Positions 44,547 to 52,897 of a stretch of 64,000 bases of DNA are shown here, piece after piece (positions within the stretch are counted from its first letter, which is position 1; the number at the start of each line of letters is the position of its first letter). Position numbers and translations under genes: made by a program. This DNA comes from Nostoc sp. JL33 (GTDB taxonomy: Bacteria > Cyanobacteriota > Cyanobacteriia > Cyanobacteriales > Nostocaceae): assembly GCF_017114985.1 (NCBI RefSeq), contig NZ_JABXKP010000100.1, positions 86,761-150,760 on the forward strand, written 5' to 3'. A model generated the notes under the pieces. It was not told the DNA's origin. It searched no databases and saw only the letters and a program-made list of their open reading frames with translations.

Positions 44547-44948
44547 TCAACAAATAAACAAGCTTGGCTCAACATGAAAAAACTTACCCAAAGCTTCAGC
44601 TTGTTTTTTAGTGATTTCTAGTTCGCTATTCATGATTTTAGTAACAATCTCACTCGAACCCAGAATTTCTACCAAATCAGCTTGTTCCAAACTCCTAGCT
44701 TCCATCAAATGCAAGAGTCTTGAAAAAGGTGTTGAGGAATTAAGCTGATAGTGCTTATCTTCAAAATCCTCAATCAGTTTTACTAATAATTCCAGCAAAG
44801 CATCTTCTTCAGGAGTCAGATGAGAACGAGAAAGCAGTTCTTCAACAGTCTCTAAAAACTTCTCGTTTTCCTCTTCTGTCTTGATAATCCGAGGTTGATG
44901 GTGAGACAGCAATTGGCTGTAAATGTCTGAGTTAAAAATAAAGGTCAT
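44547..44948 (-). CDS. HigA-like helix-turn-helix antitoxin, no toxin gene seen
   Basis: 133 residues. The N-terminal half is acidic and helical (EEENEKFLETVEELLSRSHLTPEEDALLELLVKLIEDFE), and the C-terminal half is a Cro-like HTH (ARSLEQADLVEILGSSEIVTKIMNSELEITKKQAEALGKFFHV). That is the COG5499 HigA-type antitoxin layout. The upstream gene is the VapC-like toxin of another pair, and no HigB-like protein precedes it, so it appears orphaned. Confidence 0.8.
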   Translation of the reverse strand: MTFIFNSDIYSQLLSHHQPRIIKTEEENEKFLETVEELLSRSHLTPEEDALLELLVKLIEDFEDKHYQLNSSTPFSRLLHLMEARSLEQADLVEILGSSEIVTKIMNSELEITKKQAEALGKFFHVEPSLFIC

Positions 44949-44991
44949 TTTCCAGTAGTCTTTGTCATACCCAATTACAAAGATTTTTATC

Positions 44992-45393
44992 CTACCAGAT
45001 TATAGCTACCCCAGATAAAGGCATTCTAGTGTCTCTATTAATTAGGGGTAAACCCAAATATTTAGCAGTGGCTGCAATAATTCTGTCAGGCATATCAGGA
45101 ACACTGTCTCGTGGTATTGTTGCCAATGCTGTAACAACTTCATCTGTAAGATTTGCTAGAATCATCCCACTATTCCCAGCTATTAATGCAGCATCTAGCT
45201 GAGACTTCATATCCTCTGATATACGTCCTTTTTCCTGTAAATAAACAATTTCTACAAGGCAAATTGTTGGAATGTAAATAACAATTGCACCGCGTTCACA
45301 CTCCTCAAAAGCCTGGTTAGCAGCAGGACTAAGACGCGAACTATCTTCTAAATACCAAATCAGAGCATGGGTATCCGTTACCAAATTAGACAT
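44992..45393 (-). CDS. PIN domain (VapC-like) toxin
   Basis: 133 residues from ATG 45393, which overlaps the antitoxin stop as TGATG. PIN acidic residues are in LVTDTHALIWYLED, IPTICLVEIVYL, DMPDRIIAATA and LINRDTRM. These cut tRNA or rRNA and block translation. A longer in-frame start at 45423 lies inside the antitoxin and is rejected. Intact, in contrast to the PIN gene at 30 kb. Confidence 0.87.
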   Translation of the reverse strand: MSNLVTDTHALIWYLEDSSRLSPAANQAFEECERGAIVIYIPTICLVEIVYLQEKGRISEDMKSQLDAALIAGNSGMILANLTDEVVTALATIPRDSVPDMPDRIIAATAKYLGLPLINRDTRMPLSGVAIIW

Positions 45394-45629
45394 CAAACGT
45401 CCTTTCGAGGGAAGTTTACCCACATTTGCTCTCTAATTTCTGAAATGTCTGACTCACTGATATTGCTTCCTCGCCACAACCCTCTCAAAGACTTTCGCCG
45501 TTTCGGCTGAATCATTGTCAACTCTTTTTCAATTTGAGGTGCGACTTGCTCAATCAAGCGTACTTTATCTACTAGTGAAAGCTGCTTTACTAATTCAAGA
45601 GCTTCTTCTAACTTTACTGCTTTCTCCAT
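45393..45629 (-). CDS. VapB-like antitoxin
   Basis: 78 residues from ATG 45629 (TAAGGTT upstream); an ATG at 45653 is also in frame. The helical N-terminus (KAVKLEEALELVKQLSLVDKVRLIEQVAPQIEKEL) is of the DUF2281-like or CcdA/Phd-like antitoxin kind, and the C-terminus is basic then acidic (RRKSLRGLWRGSNISESDISEIRE). It ends in TGATG overlap with the PIN toxin. Confidence 0.8.
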   Translation of the reverse strand: MEKAVKLEEALELVKQLSLVDKVRLIEQVAPQIEKELTMIQPKRRKSLRGLWRGSNISESDISEIREQMWVNFPRKDV

Positions 45630-45769
45630 TTTTAGAACCTTAACTTTTATCACCAGCTTATCATTATCTTACTTAAAAATTAGAGGTTATTTCAACTAAA
45701 TTTAACAACCTATTTCAATCTTAATTATTCTTCGCATAAAAAATGATTATCTAATAGCTAATTAGCCAT

Positions 45770-46195
45770 TTATCCTCTTTGCCAAAACTGCCGTAAAATC
45801 TCCCCTGGTTTACGATCCCAAGTGTCGATATGCTCGTATATCAAATTATCTTGGTTAAGTTTATACGTTGAATAGCCATTAAAAAGCAAACCTGCTTTCC
45901 AAGGAACGCGTAACACTCCCCGCACTGTCCACTTGGCTAAAATCGTATCTTCGGCTGACTGATAAACCTCATGCACATCAAAGTAAATTTGGGTAAAAAA
46001 TAGCCGAGCATGAAATCGCAAAGTCCAAAATATAATCCGATAGTTAAATTTATATTTGAATGTATTTACCGGGTCTTTAAAGTAGATATCATCTGCATAA
46101 ATGTGATATGAAATATCTTTTTCAAATAGGGTTGGTAAATCTTCTTTTAAAGTATTAATTACCCGTTCCACCGATAATTGAGATTCCACGCGCAT
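45770..46195 (-). CDS. DUF2358 domain-containing protein
   Basis: 141 residues, NTF2-like fold expected. Typical blocks: LKEDLPTLFEKDISYHIYADDIYFKDPVNTF and AKWTVRGVLRVPWKAGLLFNGYSTYKL. The family is shared by cyanobacteria and plant plastids, with no known biochemistry. Follows the GH10-like gene by six bases on the same strand. Confidence 0.87.
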   Translation of the reverse strand: MRVESQLSVERVINTLKEDLPTLFEKDISYHIYADDIYFKDPVNTFKYKFNYRIIFWTLRFHARLFFTQIYFDVHEVYQSAEDTILAKWTVRGVLRVPWKAGLLFNGYSTYKLNQDNLIYEHIDTWDRKPGEILRQFWQRG

Positions 46196-46201
46196 TTTTC
46201 C

Positions 46202-47356
46202 TTAAAAAATCTTTTTGAACAACCTTTCTACTCCTCGCCAAATAGAAGATGTCCCCTTGTGACTCACGCTACCCGCACTCAAATCTGACAGAGTGGGAAA
46301 TGATGCAGACTTAGCATAGGGGCCATTTCGCAAAACTTTAGCTAGGTTATTGTTATTTTCGCGCAAACCTTCGTAAAAAAAGAATACCTCTCCTTGAATC
46401 CCAAGTTGACGATTGTATTCAATTGCCTGCACCAGATATTCTGGACTAATGCAGTAAGAGCCAAGCTTCATCAGTATTCCCGGTGCTAACTTCGGCAGTG
46501 TCGCATCTGTGAACTGCTGGTTTACTAGTTTATCAGCGATCGCAGAATAACTCCTAAAGTCACGGCGATAAATCTGCGGCTGAATCATATCAACTATTCC
46601 CCGCTTCAGCCATGTGGGCGAGTCTTGCAGATATTCCTGGAATGCCCAATCATGGATATTAGGTGCGATCGCTACCAATAAGTTAGGATTCACGGCTTTC
46701 ACCTCCCGGTAGAGATTCGCCAAGAAGTCAGTGAGAATATCTGCACGCCACTGTAACCATTGTCTATCCTTGGGGTTCTGTGGCGGATTGCGATCAAATT
46801 CCTGGCGATAGCGGGTGACAGTTCCCAGATCATAGCCACCTTCACAGGGTAATGCAGGGAAGCGATCGTCACCTTGAACACCATCCACATCATAATTCTT
46901 TACAACTTCCAGCACCAAGTTCAAGAAGAATTCCTGCACCTGTGAATCGAGCGCATTCAACCATTCAAAGCCGTTTTTCTTAAGTAAGTTACCATTACAA
47001 TCACGCGCCGCCCATTCCGGTTTTTTCTGTAAAAGTACACCACCATTCAAATTATAGGAACTGGCAAAACCGTATTCAAACCAAGGAATAACTTTCAACC
47101 CAACTCGCCGCGCCTCAATTATCACCTCTTCTAAAGGGTCACGGCCTACAGACATAGGGTCAATTTCGACTCCAAATGTCTGCTGCATTGTTTGACTAGG
47201 ATATAAAGTTACTGCTTTATTCCAAACAACGGGAAACACCACATTAAATCCCGTCTCGGCCAGGAAATCCATCGCCTCAGCAATGCGTTGCTTTGACCTG
47301 AGAACCTTACTATCAGTAGTTGTCAGCCAAATACCACGGGTTTCTATTATTGCCAT
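46202..47356 (-). CDS. family 10 glycosylhydrolase-like protein (GHL10/DUF187)
   Basis: About 384 residues from ATG 47356 (MAIIETRGIWLTTTDSKVL). An in-frame ATG at 47389 directly follows the DUF1206 stop and would add eleven residues. The TIM-barrel blocks include FNVVFPVVWNKAVTLYPS, KVIPWFEYGF, YDVDGVQGDDRFPAL and DMIQPQIYRRDF, matching the GHL10 family seen as lipoproteins in other bacteria. No signal peptide here. Substrate unknown; a polysaccharide is likely. Confidence 0.85.
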   Translation of the reverse strand: MAIIETRGIWLTTTDSKVLRSKQRIAEAMDFLAETGFNVVFPVVWNKAVTLYPSQTMQQTFGVEIDPMSVGRDPLEEVIIEARRVGLKVIPWFEYGFASSYNLNGGVLLQKKPEWAARDCNGNLLKKNGFEWLNALDSQVQEFFLNLVLEVVKNYDVDGVQGDDRFPALPCEGGYDLGTVTRYRQEFDRNPPQNPKDRQWLQWRADILTDFLANLYREVKAVNPNLLVAIAPNIHDWAFQEYLQDSPTWLKRGIVDMIQPQIYRRDFRSYSAIADKLVNQQFTDATLPKLAPGILMKLGSYCISPEYLVQAIEYNRQLGIQGEVFFFYEGLRENNNNLAKVLRNGPYAKSASFPTLSDLSAGSVSHKGTSSIWRGVERLFKKIF

Positions 47357-47389
47357 TTCTATAAATTGAAATTCTCGGCACTGCAACAT

Positions 47390-48208
47390 CTAAATATTGA
47401 CTAACCGACGATACCGCGCCTGTATTATTGTGTAAATCCCATAGGCAACTAAACCTAGTGCCACAATACCCAAAAGCCATGCTCCGTTAGGCTGTTGCGC
47501 TAGCGTCTGTAATACTTCATCTAAACCTTCTGCGGTAGCGGCGTTCGAGTGTCTTGCTGCTTTAATTAAAAACCGGCCGATAATGGAAAATACTATACCC
47601 CGTGCCGCTAAACCAAATCTGCAAATCCTCATTACCCATTGGACTTGTGTGTTGCTTAACTCAGTTAAATTGAGTTCTTTACGAAATTTGCCACTAAAAG
47701 CTTGATAAAACTGATAGAAACCTAGAGCAATTACAAACGCCCCCACAGTTCCAACTAACCATTCACCAAAGGGTTGAGAAAGCAAACGTGCTGTCGAATC
47801 TTCAGTAGAATCACTACTATTTTTAGCGCTACCTGTACCCATAACGATTTGTACAGCACTTAAGGCTAAACTTGCATAAATCAGGCCATTAACTGCGTAA
47901 CCAATTCGCACTGCCAAACCTTTGGCATCATTACCTTTATTTTCTGGGTCTTTAATTGCCTGTACAAAACGCCAGATTACGTATCCAATCAAGCCAACCG
48001 CAACTAAAGCCAGCAAAAATTTACCAAATGGCTGGTTGACGATTGTTTGGAGAGCGCCTTGGGTATCAGTTGTTTTACCACCCCTACCAAAAGCCGCTTG
48101 TGCTGCCAGTAGTCCAACTATACCGTAAACTACTCCCTTGGAAACATAGCCAAATCGCCCCAGTCGCTCAACCCACAATGAAGCATGGTTTGTCAACTGT
48201 TGTGTCAT
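47390..48208 (-). CDS. DUF1206 domain-containing membrane protein
   Basis: 272 residues with three internally repeated DUF1206 units of about 75 residues. Each opens with a glycine-rich helix (LGRFGYVSKGVVYGIVGLLA; VRIGYAVNGLIYASLALS; CRFGLAARGIVFSIIGRFL) and closes with a second helix (PFGKFLLALVAVGLIGYVIWR; PFGEWLVGTVGAFVIALGF; PNGAWLLGIVALGLVAYGI). Six transmembrane helices are expected. Function unknown. First gene of a run with the GH10-like and DUF2358 genes. Confidence 0.92.
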   Translation of the reverse strand: MTQQLTNHASLWVERLGRFGYVSKGVVYGIVGLLAAQAAFGRGGKTTDTQGALQTIVNQPFGKFLLALVAVGLIGYVIWRFVQAIKDPENKGNDAKGLAVRIGYAVNGLIYASLALSAVQIVMGTGSAKNSSDSTEDSTARLLSQPFGEWLVGTVGAFVIALGFYQFYQAFSGKFRKELNLTELSNTQVQWVMRICRFGLAARGIVFSIIGRFLIKAARHSNAATAEGLDEVLQTLAQQPNGAWLLGIVALGLVAYGIYTIIQARYRRLVNI

Positions 48209-48416
48209 GGTAGTTGGAGAGAATTATTATATCTACCTTTTACCAAAATTTACCCACGATTCGCATCTACCTCAGGGCAAATTGTCTAATGTTTTTCCAA
48301 AAAATCACTATCGTAATACTGTCTTTTAATAGATGTGAGGCTGCTCAAAATAATATTACACTTATTAAGTACAGTATTACTATTTAGTGTTTTATAATGC
48401 TAAATTTAGATTAATT

Positions 48417-49280
48417 ATGTCTCTAATAGAAAGTTCTTGGAAACACGAATATATAACTACCAATGGGGTAAAACTACACTACGTTACCCAAGGCGAAGGC
48501 CCCTTAATGTTGATGTTGCATGGATTTCCTGAGTTTTGGTACTCTTGGCGGCATCAAATACCAGAATTTGCCCAAGATTTTAAAGTCGTCGCCCTTGACT
48601 TACGTGGCTACAATGATAGTGATAAACCAAATGAGCAATCAGCTTATGTAATGGATGAGTTTGTCAAAGATATTCAGGGAGTAATTAAGGGATTAGGATA
48701 CCAAAAATGTGTATTAGTTGGACATGATTGGGGTGGTGCGATCGCTTGGAATTTTGCCTATGCTCACCCGGAAATCCTAGAGCAATTAATTATCCTTAAC
48801 CTGCCTCATCCTGCCAAATTTGCCCAAGGGTTACGCACTCCCCAACAGTTGCTACGTAGCAACTACATATTCTTCTTTCAACTACCGTGGATACCAGAAT
48901 TACTTTTACAATCTTCAGACTACCAAGCTATTGAAACAGCTTTTAAAGGTACAGCAGTTAACAAGAGTGCTTTCACTAAAGCGGATATTGGCGCTTATAA
49001 AGATGCTGCTGCAAAACGCGGTGCCCTTACAGCAATGTTGAACTATTACCGCAATATTTTTCAACAGAGAATGCTAAATCCAAATTGGGGCGTTCTAGAA
49101 GTGCCAACGCTGATGATTTGGGGAGAAAATGACACTGCACTCGGCAAGGAACTAACCTACGACACCGTAGCCTATGTCAGGGACTTTCAAATCAAATACA
49201 TTCCTAATTGTGGCCATTGGGTGCAGCAAGAACAGCCTGAGTTGGTCAATCAGTATATGCGAGAATTTCTCAAGACTTAA
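48417..49280 (+). CDS. alpha/beta hydrolase, haloalkane dehalogenase/epoxide hydrolase type
   Basis: 287 residues from ATG 48417. The nucleophile elbow is VGHDWGGAIAW, so the nucleophile is Asp, as in epoxide hydrolases and haloalkane dehalogenases. The oxyanion loop is MLHGFPEFWYSWRHQIP. The acid is in WGENDTALG and the His in NCGHWVQQEQP. A cap domain with FFFQLPWIPE lies between. Substrate cannot be told. Confidence 0.9.
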   Translation: MSLIESSWKHEYITTNGVKLHYVTQGEGPLMLMLHGFPEFWYSWRHQIPEFAQDFKVVALDLRGYNDSDKPNEQSAYVMDEFVKDIQGVIKGLGYQKCVLVGHDWGGAIAWNFAYAHPEILEQLIILNLPHPAKFAQGLRTPQQLLRSNYIFFFQLPWIPELLLQSSDYQAIETAFKGTAVNKSAFTKADIGAYKDAAAKRGALTAMLNYYRNIFQQRMLNPNWGVLEVPTLMIWGENDTALGKELTYDTVAYVRDFQIKYIPNCGHWVQQEQPELVNQYMREFLKT

Positions 49281-49509
49281 CCTAAGACTATTTGCTAATA
49301 TGTTATGAAATCAATAGATAAAGTATAAATACTTGTAAAAATAGACAATCTCTGGCGAGTAGTCCAAGCTTTTAAAAAGATTTAACAGTGATTTAACATT
49401 GGCAGGTTTATCGACTAAAAATCGTCAAAAAACAGAAGAAATGACATTTTTTCCTTCTCTAGGATAGCTGTTTGCGATCGCAACCAACTTCTGAGGGCAT
49501 AGATAGATT

Positions 49510-49545
49510 GACCTCACGAAGTTTAGTGAGATAATAGAGTCGTGA
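49510..49545. repeat. inverted repeat upstream of the pentapeptide gene
   Basis: CCTCACGA (49510-49517) and TCGTGAGG (49538-49545) are perfect complements with an internal GTGAG half-site. It lies 43 bases before the ATG and may be an operator or a 5' UTR hairpin. The rest of the 307-base spacer holds nothing I can name. Confidence 0.4.
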
Positions 49546-49587
49546 GGGACAGAACGGACGCAACTTGATTATTTAAGGGGGAAAATT

Positions 49588-50043
49588 ATGAAACTCCAGC
49601 TATTAGCGGCCATGGCCTTAGCAACTCCCCTATTTTTCACTAGCTCGGTTAGAGCCGGGAATCCGCAGGACTTACAAAAGCTGCTTTCAACTGGGGAATG
49701 TGTCAAGTGTGATCTATCGGGAGCTAACCTCAGTGGCGCTCATTTAATTGGTGCTGATTTGAGAGGCTCGAAGCTCCAAGGAGCCAACCTTGTAGGGGCT
49801 AACCTCGAAGGTGCTGATTTAACTGGTGCAAACTTGGCAGGTGCTAACCTAACATCGGCTTATGTAACCAATGTGAATTTGAAGCAAACCAATCTCAACG
49901 GGGTAAATTTTACTCGCGCTACGATTAACGATTCTAATGTGTATCAAGCATCAATGAATGATCTCAACCTCACGGATGCGAAAATATATAACACTGGAAT
50001 CGGTATTGGTGGAGAAGATGCCGAGATTCCTGATTGGAAATAG
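49588..50043 (+). CDS. secreted pentapeptide repeat protein
   Basis: 151 residues. A signal peptide (LLAAMALATPLFFTSSVRAG) is followed by about fourteen A(N/D)LxG-type pentapeptides (LSGANLSGAHLIGADLRGS onward), which fold as a right-handed quadrilateral beta helix. Two Cys in GECVKCDL precede the repeats. Export to periplasm or thylakoid lumen is expected; the role is unknown. AAGGGGGAAA precedes the ATG. Confidence 0.92.
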   Translation: MKLQLLAAMALATPLFFTSSVRAGNPQDLQKLLSTGECVKCDLSGANLSGAHLIGADLRGSKLQGANLVGANLEGADLTGANLAGANLTSAYVTNVNLKQTNLNGVNFTRATINDSNVYQASMNDLNLTDAKIYNTGIGIGGEDAEIPDWK

Positions 50044-50166
50044 GCTGAACTGAGTAGGCAGGTTAAAATAAACACAAGATAGGTTTTTGCAGGCTTTAAA
50101 TCAGAGAAACTGGTTTTTTGCCAGCATTCTCCTTAAAATTTGCCTATACAAAAATAAAAAATGAAT

Positions 50167-50217
50167 CCTCTCTGCCTTGTAATCACTTTACTATGACGAA
50201 AGCAGAGGGGGTTTTTT
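50167..50217 (+). terminator. terminator after the pentapeptide gene
   Basis: CCTCTCTGCCTT pairs imperfectly with AAAGCAGAGGGG and is followed by six T residues. Positions 124 bases after the stop codon. The remaining 190 bases up to the Uma2 relic hold nothing I can name. Confidence 0.6.
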
Positions 50218-50407
50218 ATGAAAATTGAGCCGATATCCACGCAAAAATCATCCTCTTCCTAATCTGTATCGGGTTACAGATGTGAATACAGTAGGATTAT
50301 CCAGGTAGCAACTACGACAACAGTAGGTGTAGAAAATCTACTGCTGGCGTGAAGTGAATTGATCCTGCTGCCACAATAGAATTAAGCTGCTATCCCCAGA
50401 ATTCCTT

Positions 50408-51317
50408 ATGAGTGAATCTATCACCTTAACAGACGCTGGCTTATTACCAGAAGATTTGTTACCAGATGTTAGTCATTTGGTAACAGAGGACGATGAACCC
50501 TTGGATAATCTGCCATCTGAAAAACAACAACGGCTACTAACAGAAACCCTTTACAGTTCTTGGAACGGCGCAAGTAATGCCCAAGGGTTTCTCGTGGCCG
50601 CCAATGTGGGGTTGTTTCCCAGTAGCAAGCAACCGCCGATTGTACCTGATGTATTCTTGAGCCTGGATGTACAAGTAGCTGAAAACTGGTGGGAAAAACG
50701 GCATCGCTCTTATTTCTTCTGGGACTTTGGTAAACCGCCAGAGGTGGTAATTGAAATTGTTTCAAATCGAGAAGGCAATGAAACAGGACGGAAAATCTTA
50801 GAGTATGCCAGGATGCGGGTAATGTACTAAGTAGAGCGGTGTGAATAATTCAAGGTTTGTAGTGAGGGCTTCAGCCATCATTTGAGGACTAAAGTCCTCA
50901 CTACGAACTAATCTCAAGATTTTTTACATTACTTAATCTAGTTTGATTTATTCTCACCGACTTACTTACATTATCTTTGACCCAACTCGGCAACTTCGTG
51001 GTGAAGTTCTACAGATGTACGAGTTGCGAGGGCGGCAATACATACCTATGAGTGAGCAATGGCTGACTGAAGTTGAGCTAGGTTTATGTTTGTGGGAAGG
51101 TACGTATGAAGGTAAGCGGGATGTTTGGCTTAGGTGGTGTGACGCCACAGGGAATATGATTCCTACTGGTGCAGAACGAGCCGAACAAGAACGCTTACGA
51201 GCCGAACAAGAACGCTTACGAGCCGAACAAGAGCGAGAAGCTAAAGAAACTGCCCTGCAACGGGCTGAACGCTTGGCAGCACAGTTACGAGCCTTGGGTG
51301 TTGAGCCGGAAGTGTAA
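50408..51317 (+). pseudogene. Uma2 family endonuclease split by a MITE
   Basis: The first part (50408-50830) gives a Uma2 N-terminus and core, with VPDVFLSLDVQV and PEVVIEIVSNREGN, ending after EYARMRVMY. After the 139-bp element at 50828-50966 the frame resumes as IIFDPTRQLRGEVLQ and runs to the charged tail RAERLAAQLRALGVEPEV at 51317. Removing the element plus one copy of TAC restores a single frame of about 255 residues, the normal family length. The C-terminal piece could be made separately from an internal start but lacks the catalytic strands. Confidence 0.8.
50828..50966. mobile_element. 139-bp MITE inserted in the Uma2 gene
   Basis: Imperfect terminal inverted repeats of about 28 bp: left TAAGTAGAGCGGTGTGAATAA, right (reverse complement) TAAGTCGGTGAGAATAA. 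TAC flanks both sides (50825-50827 and 50967-50969). The middle has GTAGTGAGG/CCTCACTAC. A TA duplication (IS630/Tc1-like) is an alternative reading of the ends. Confidence 0.7.
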
Positions 51318-51432
51318 AGATGGGGAATGGGGAGAGACGCGATTAATTGCGTCTGTACTAGGGAGTGGGTAATTCAATTAATTGAAAAACGCTGTCAGAG
51401 CGAAATTGCCAGGAAACCCCCTGAAAACAAAA

Positions 51433-51450
51433 AACCCGCCGTAGCGGGTT
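51433..51450 (-). terminator. intrinsic terminator for the small gene at 51484-51639
   Basis: AACCCGC/GCGGGTT stem with a four-base loop. Read on the minus strand it is followed by TTTTTTG, so it terminates the 51-residue gene upstream. Confidence 0.75.
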
Positions 51451-51483
51451 ACACAACAAAACTATGAACAATGAAAACTTGAT

Positions 51484-51639
51484 TTAGCTGGAATACCTCA
51501 TCTCAGCTTCTAGTTGACGAATCAGTTCTTCGTCGCCCTTTGCTCTGGCTACTTCCAAGCGATGCTCTAGGCTTTTTTGAATATTCGCTCTGTGAGCTTC
51601 TTGTCCTTTGCTCACACTTTGTAGTCTATTTTGACTCAT
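51484..51639 (-). CDS. 51-residue basic-helical protein, possible PII-interacting regulator PirA
   Basis: Reading from ATG 51639 gives MSQNRLQSVSKGQEAHRANI, then KSLEHRLEVARAKGDEELI and RQLEAEMRYSS, a single helical pattern with conserved-looking HRLEVARAKGD. Length and pattern are similar to what I recall of cyanobacterial PirA, which binds PII and relieves its activation of arginine synthesis, but I cannot verify this. Support for nitrogen regulation is the GTA-N8-TAC box 62 bases upstream; support for a real gene is the terminator 34 bases downstream. Confidence 0.6.
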   Translation of the reverse strand: MSQNRLQSVSKGQEAHRANIQKSLEHRLEVARAKGDEELIRQLEAEMRYSS

Positions 51640-51700
51640 AGTGATTACCTTTTTTAATTTTTCGCTTTATGTCTTGTATTCTTAACATAGCACATATTTT

Positions 51701-51714
51701 GTAACTGTTGCTAC
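51701..51714. promoter_or_regulatory. candidate NtcA-binding site
   Basis: GTAACTGTTGCTAC matches the NtcA consensus GTA-N8-TAC exactly. It lies between the divergent 51-residue gene and the DUF62 gene. On the plus strand TAATTT lies 23 bases after it, a possible -10, but this is very close to the ATG at 51753. On the minus strand no perfect TAN3T at 20-24 bases is found. Chance occurrence is possible. Confidence 0.4.
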
Positions 51715-51752
51715 AGAAAATATTCTTTTTATATAATTAATTTGACAAAAAT

Positions 51753-52556
51753 ATGTCCAAGAGCCAGATCGGTCAACCAACACTCGTGACTTTACTGAGC
51801 GATTTCGGCGATCGCGATGTTTATGTAGGCATAATGAAGGGAGTCATAGCCCAAATCAACCCCAGACTGGCGGTGGTAGACTTAACGCACCAAATTGGGG
51901 CACAAGACATCAAAGCAGCCAGGTTTTGCCTGATGAATGCTTACGCCTATTTCCCAGTTGGGACAGTGCATGTGGCAGTAGTAGATCCGGGTGTGGGAAG
52001 CAAGCGACGAGCGATCGCAGTAGAATTTGCTCAAGGGTTTCTCGTCGGCCCAGATAATGGTATCTTTAGCGGGGTATTGAGTCAAAGTCCAGCGACCTGT
52101 GCCGTCGAACTCACAAATCTTAACTATTGGCGAACTCCTCAACCAAGCAACACTTTTCACGGTAGAGATATCTTTGCACCAGTGGGAGCTAATCTTGCTA
52201 GTGGTGTCTCCCTCAAACAGCTAGGACAAGAAATTGATCCGGCAAGTTTGGTAAAACTGGATATAGGGGAGTGCAAACAGACAACCACTGGTGTAGTGGG
52301 TTGCATTCAATATATTGACAATTTTGGCAACTTAGTGAGCAACATTCCAGCAAGTTACGTACAAGGCAAAACTTGGTATGTGCAAACTGTTGGGTTGAGT
52401 ATACCAGGCTGTGAAACTTACAGTGATGTCAAGGTTGGAGAGATAATAGCTTTAGTTGGCAGTCACGGCTGGGTAGAAATTGCCATTAATAGCGGCAATG
52501 CTCACTCAAAGTTGCAGTTAGATTGGCAAGAAACGCTTCAAGTTATACTAACTTAA
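51753..52556 (+). CDS. SAM hydroxide adenosyltransferase-like protein (DUF62)
   Basis: 267 residues of the DUF62 (SAM hydrolase/fluorinase/chlorinase) family. Most members hydrolyse SAM to adenosine and methionine. Blocks: TLLSDFGDRDVYVGIMKGVI (residues about 11-30), VAVVDPGVGSKRRAIAVE, LVGPDNGIF, NTFHGRDIFAPVGA, and the C-terminal YIDNFGNLVSNI. Start ATG 51753 has no strong ribosome site. Confidence 0.92.
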   Translation: MSKSQIGQPTLVTLLSDFGDRDVYVGIMKGVIAQINPRLAVVDLTHQIGAQDIKAARFCLMNAYAYFPVGTVHVAVVDPGVGSKRRAIAVEFAQGFLVGPDNGIFSGVLSQSPATCAVELTNLNYWRTPQPSNTFHGRDIFAPVGANLASGVSLKQLGQEIDPASLVKLDIGECKQTTTGVVGCIQYIDNFGNLVSNIPASYVQGKTWYVQTVGLSIPGCETYSDVKVGEIIALVGSHGWVEIAINSGNAHSKLQLDWQETLQVILT

Positions 52557-52897
52557 ATACCGCACCTGGTGAGTGCCACATCAAGAGAAACATCAAACTT
52601 ATATCCTCTTTCCACAGTTGGCAGATGTCCAGGGGGAAGGTTTTAAAGTTTGGTTCCTTGCCAGGTTTATCAGGGCGGGCTTTTCGACCCACCCCACAAT
52701 CATATTGAAAAAATATTAGTGCAAATTAAAGGCGCAACAGCTTATTTACGTAGTTTACCGCCGTAGGCATCGCAGGATAATTAAGAAAAGCCTGAAAACT
52801 TCCTCAAGATATTTATCGAACATCGCACAGAAGCTCAGACTACCCTTCGGGAACGGCAAAGCCGAACAGCCGTAGGCTTTTTCTGAGTAGTTCACCT
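52557..52897. other. intergenic region with dispersed repeats
   Basis: No gene supported. Holds a decayed GGGCGGGCTTTTCGACCCACCCC repeat (about 52672-52697) and a 60-bp repeat (52744-52803) found inverted with one mismatch at 57252-57311. Confidence 0.6.
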
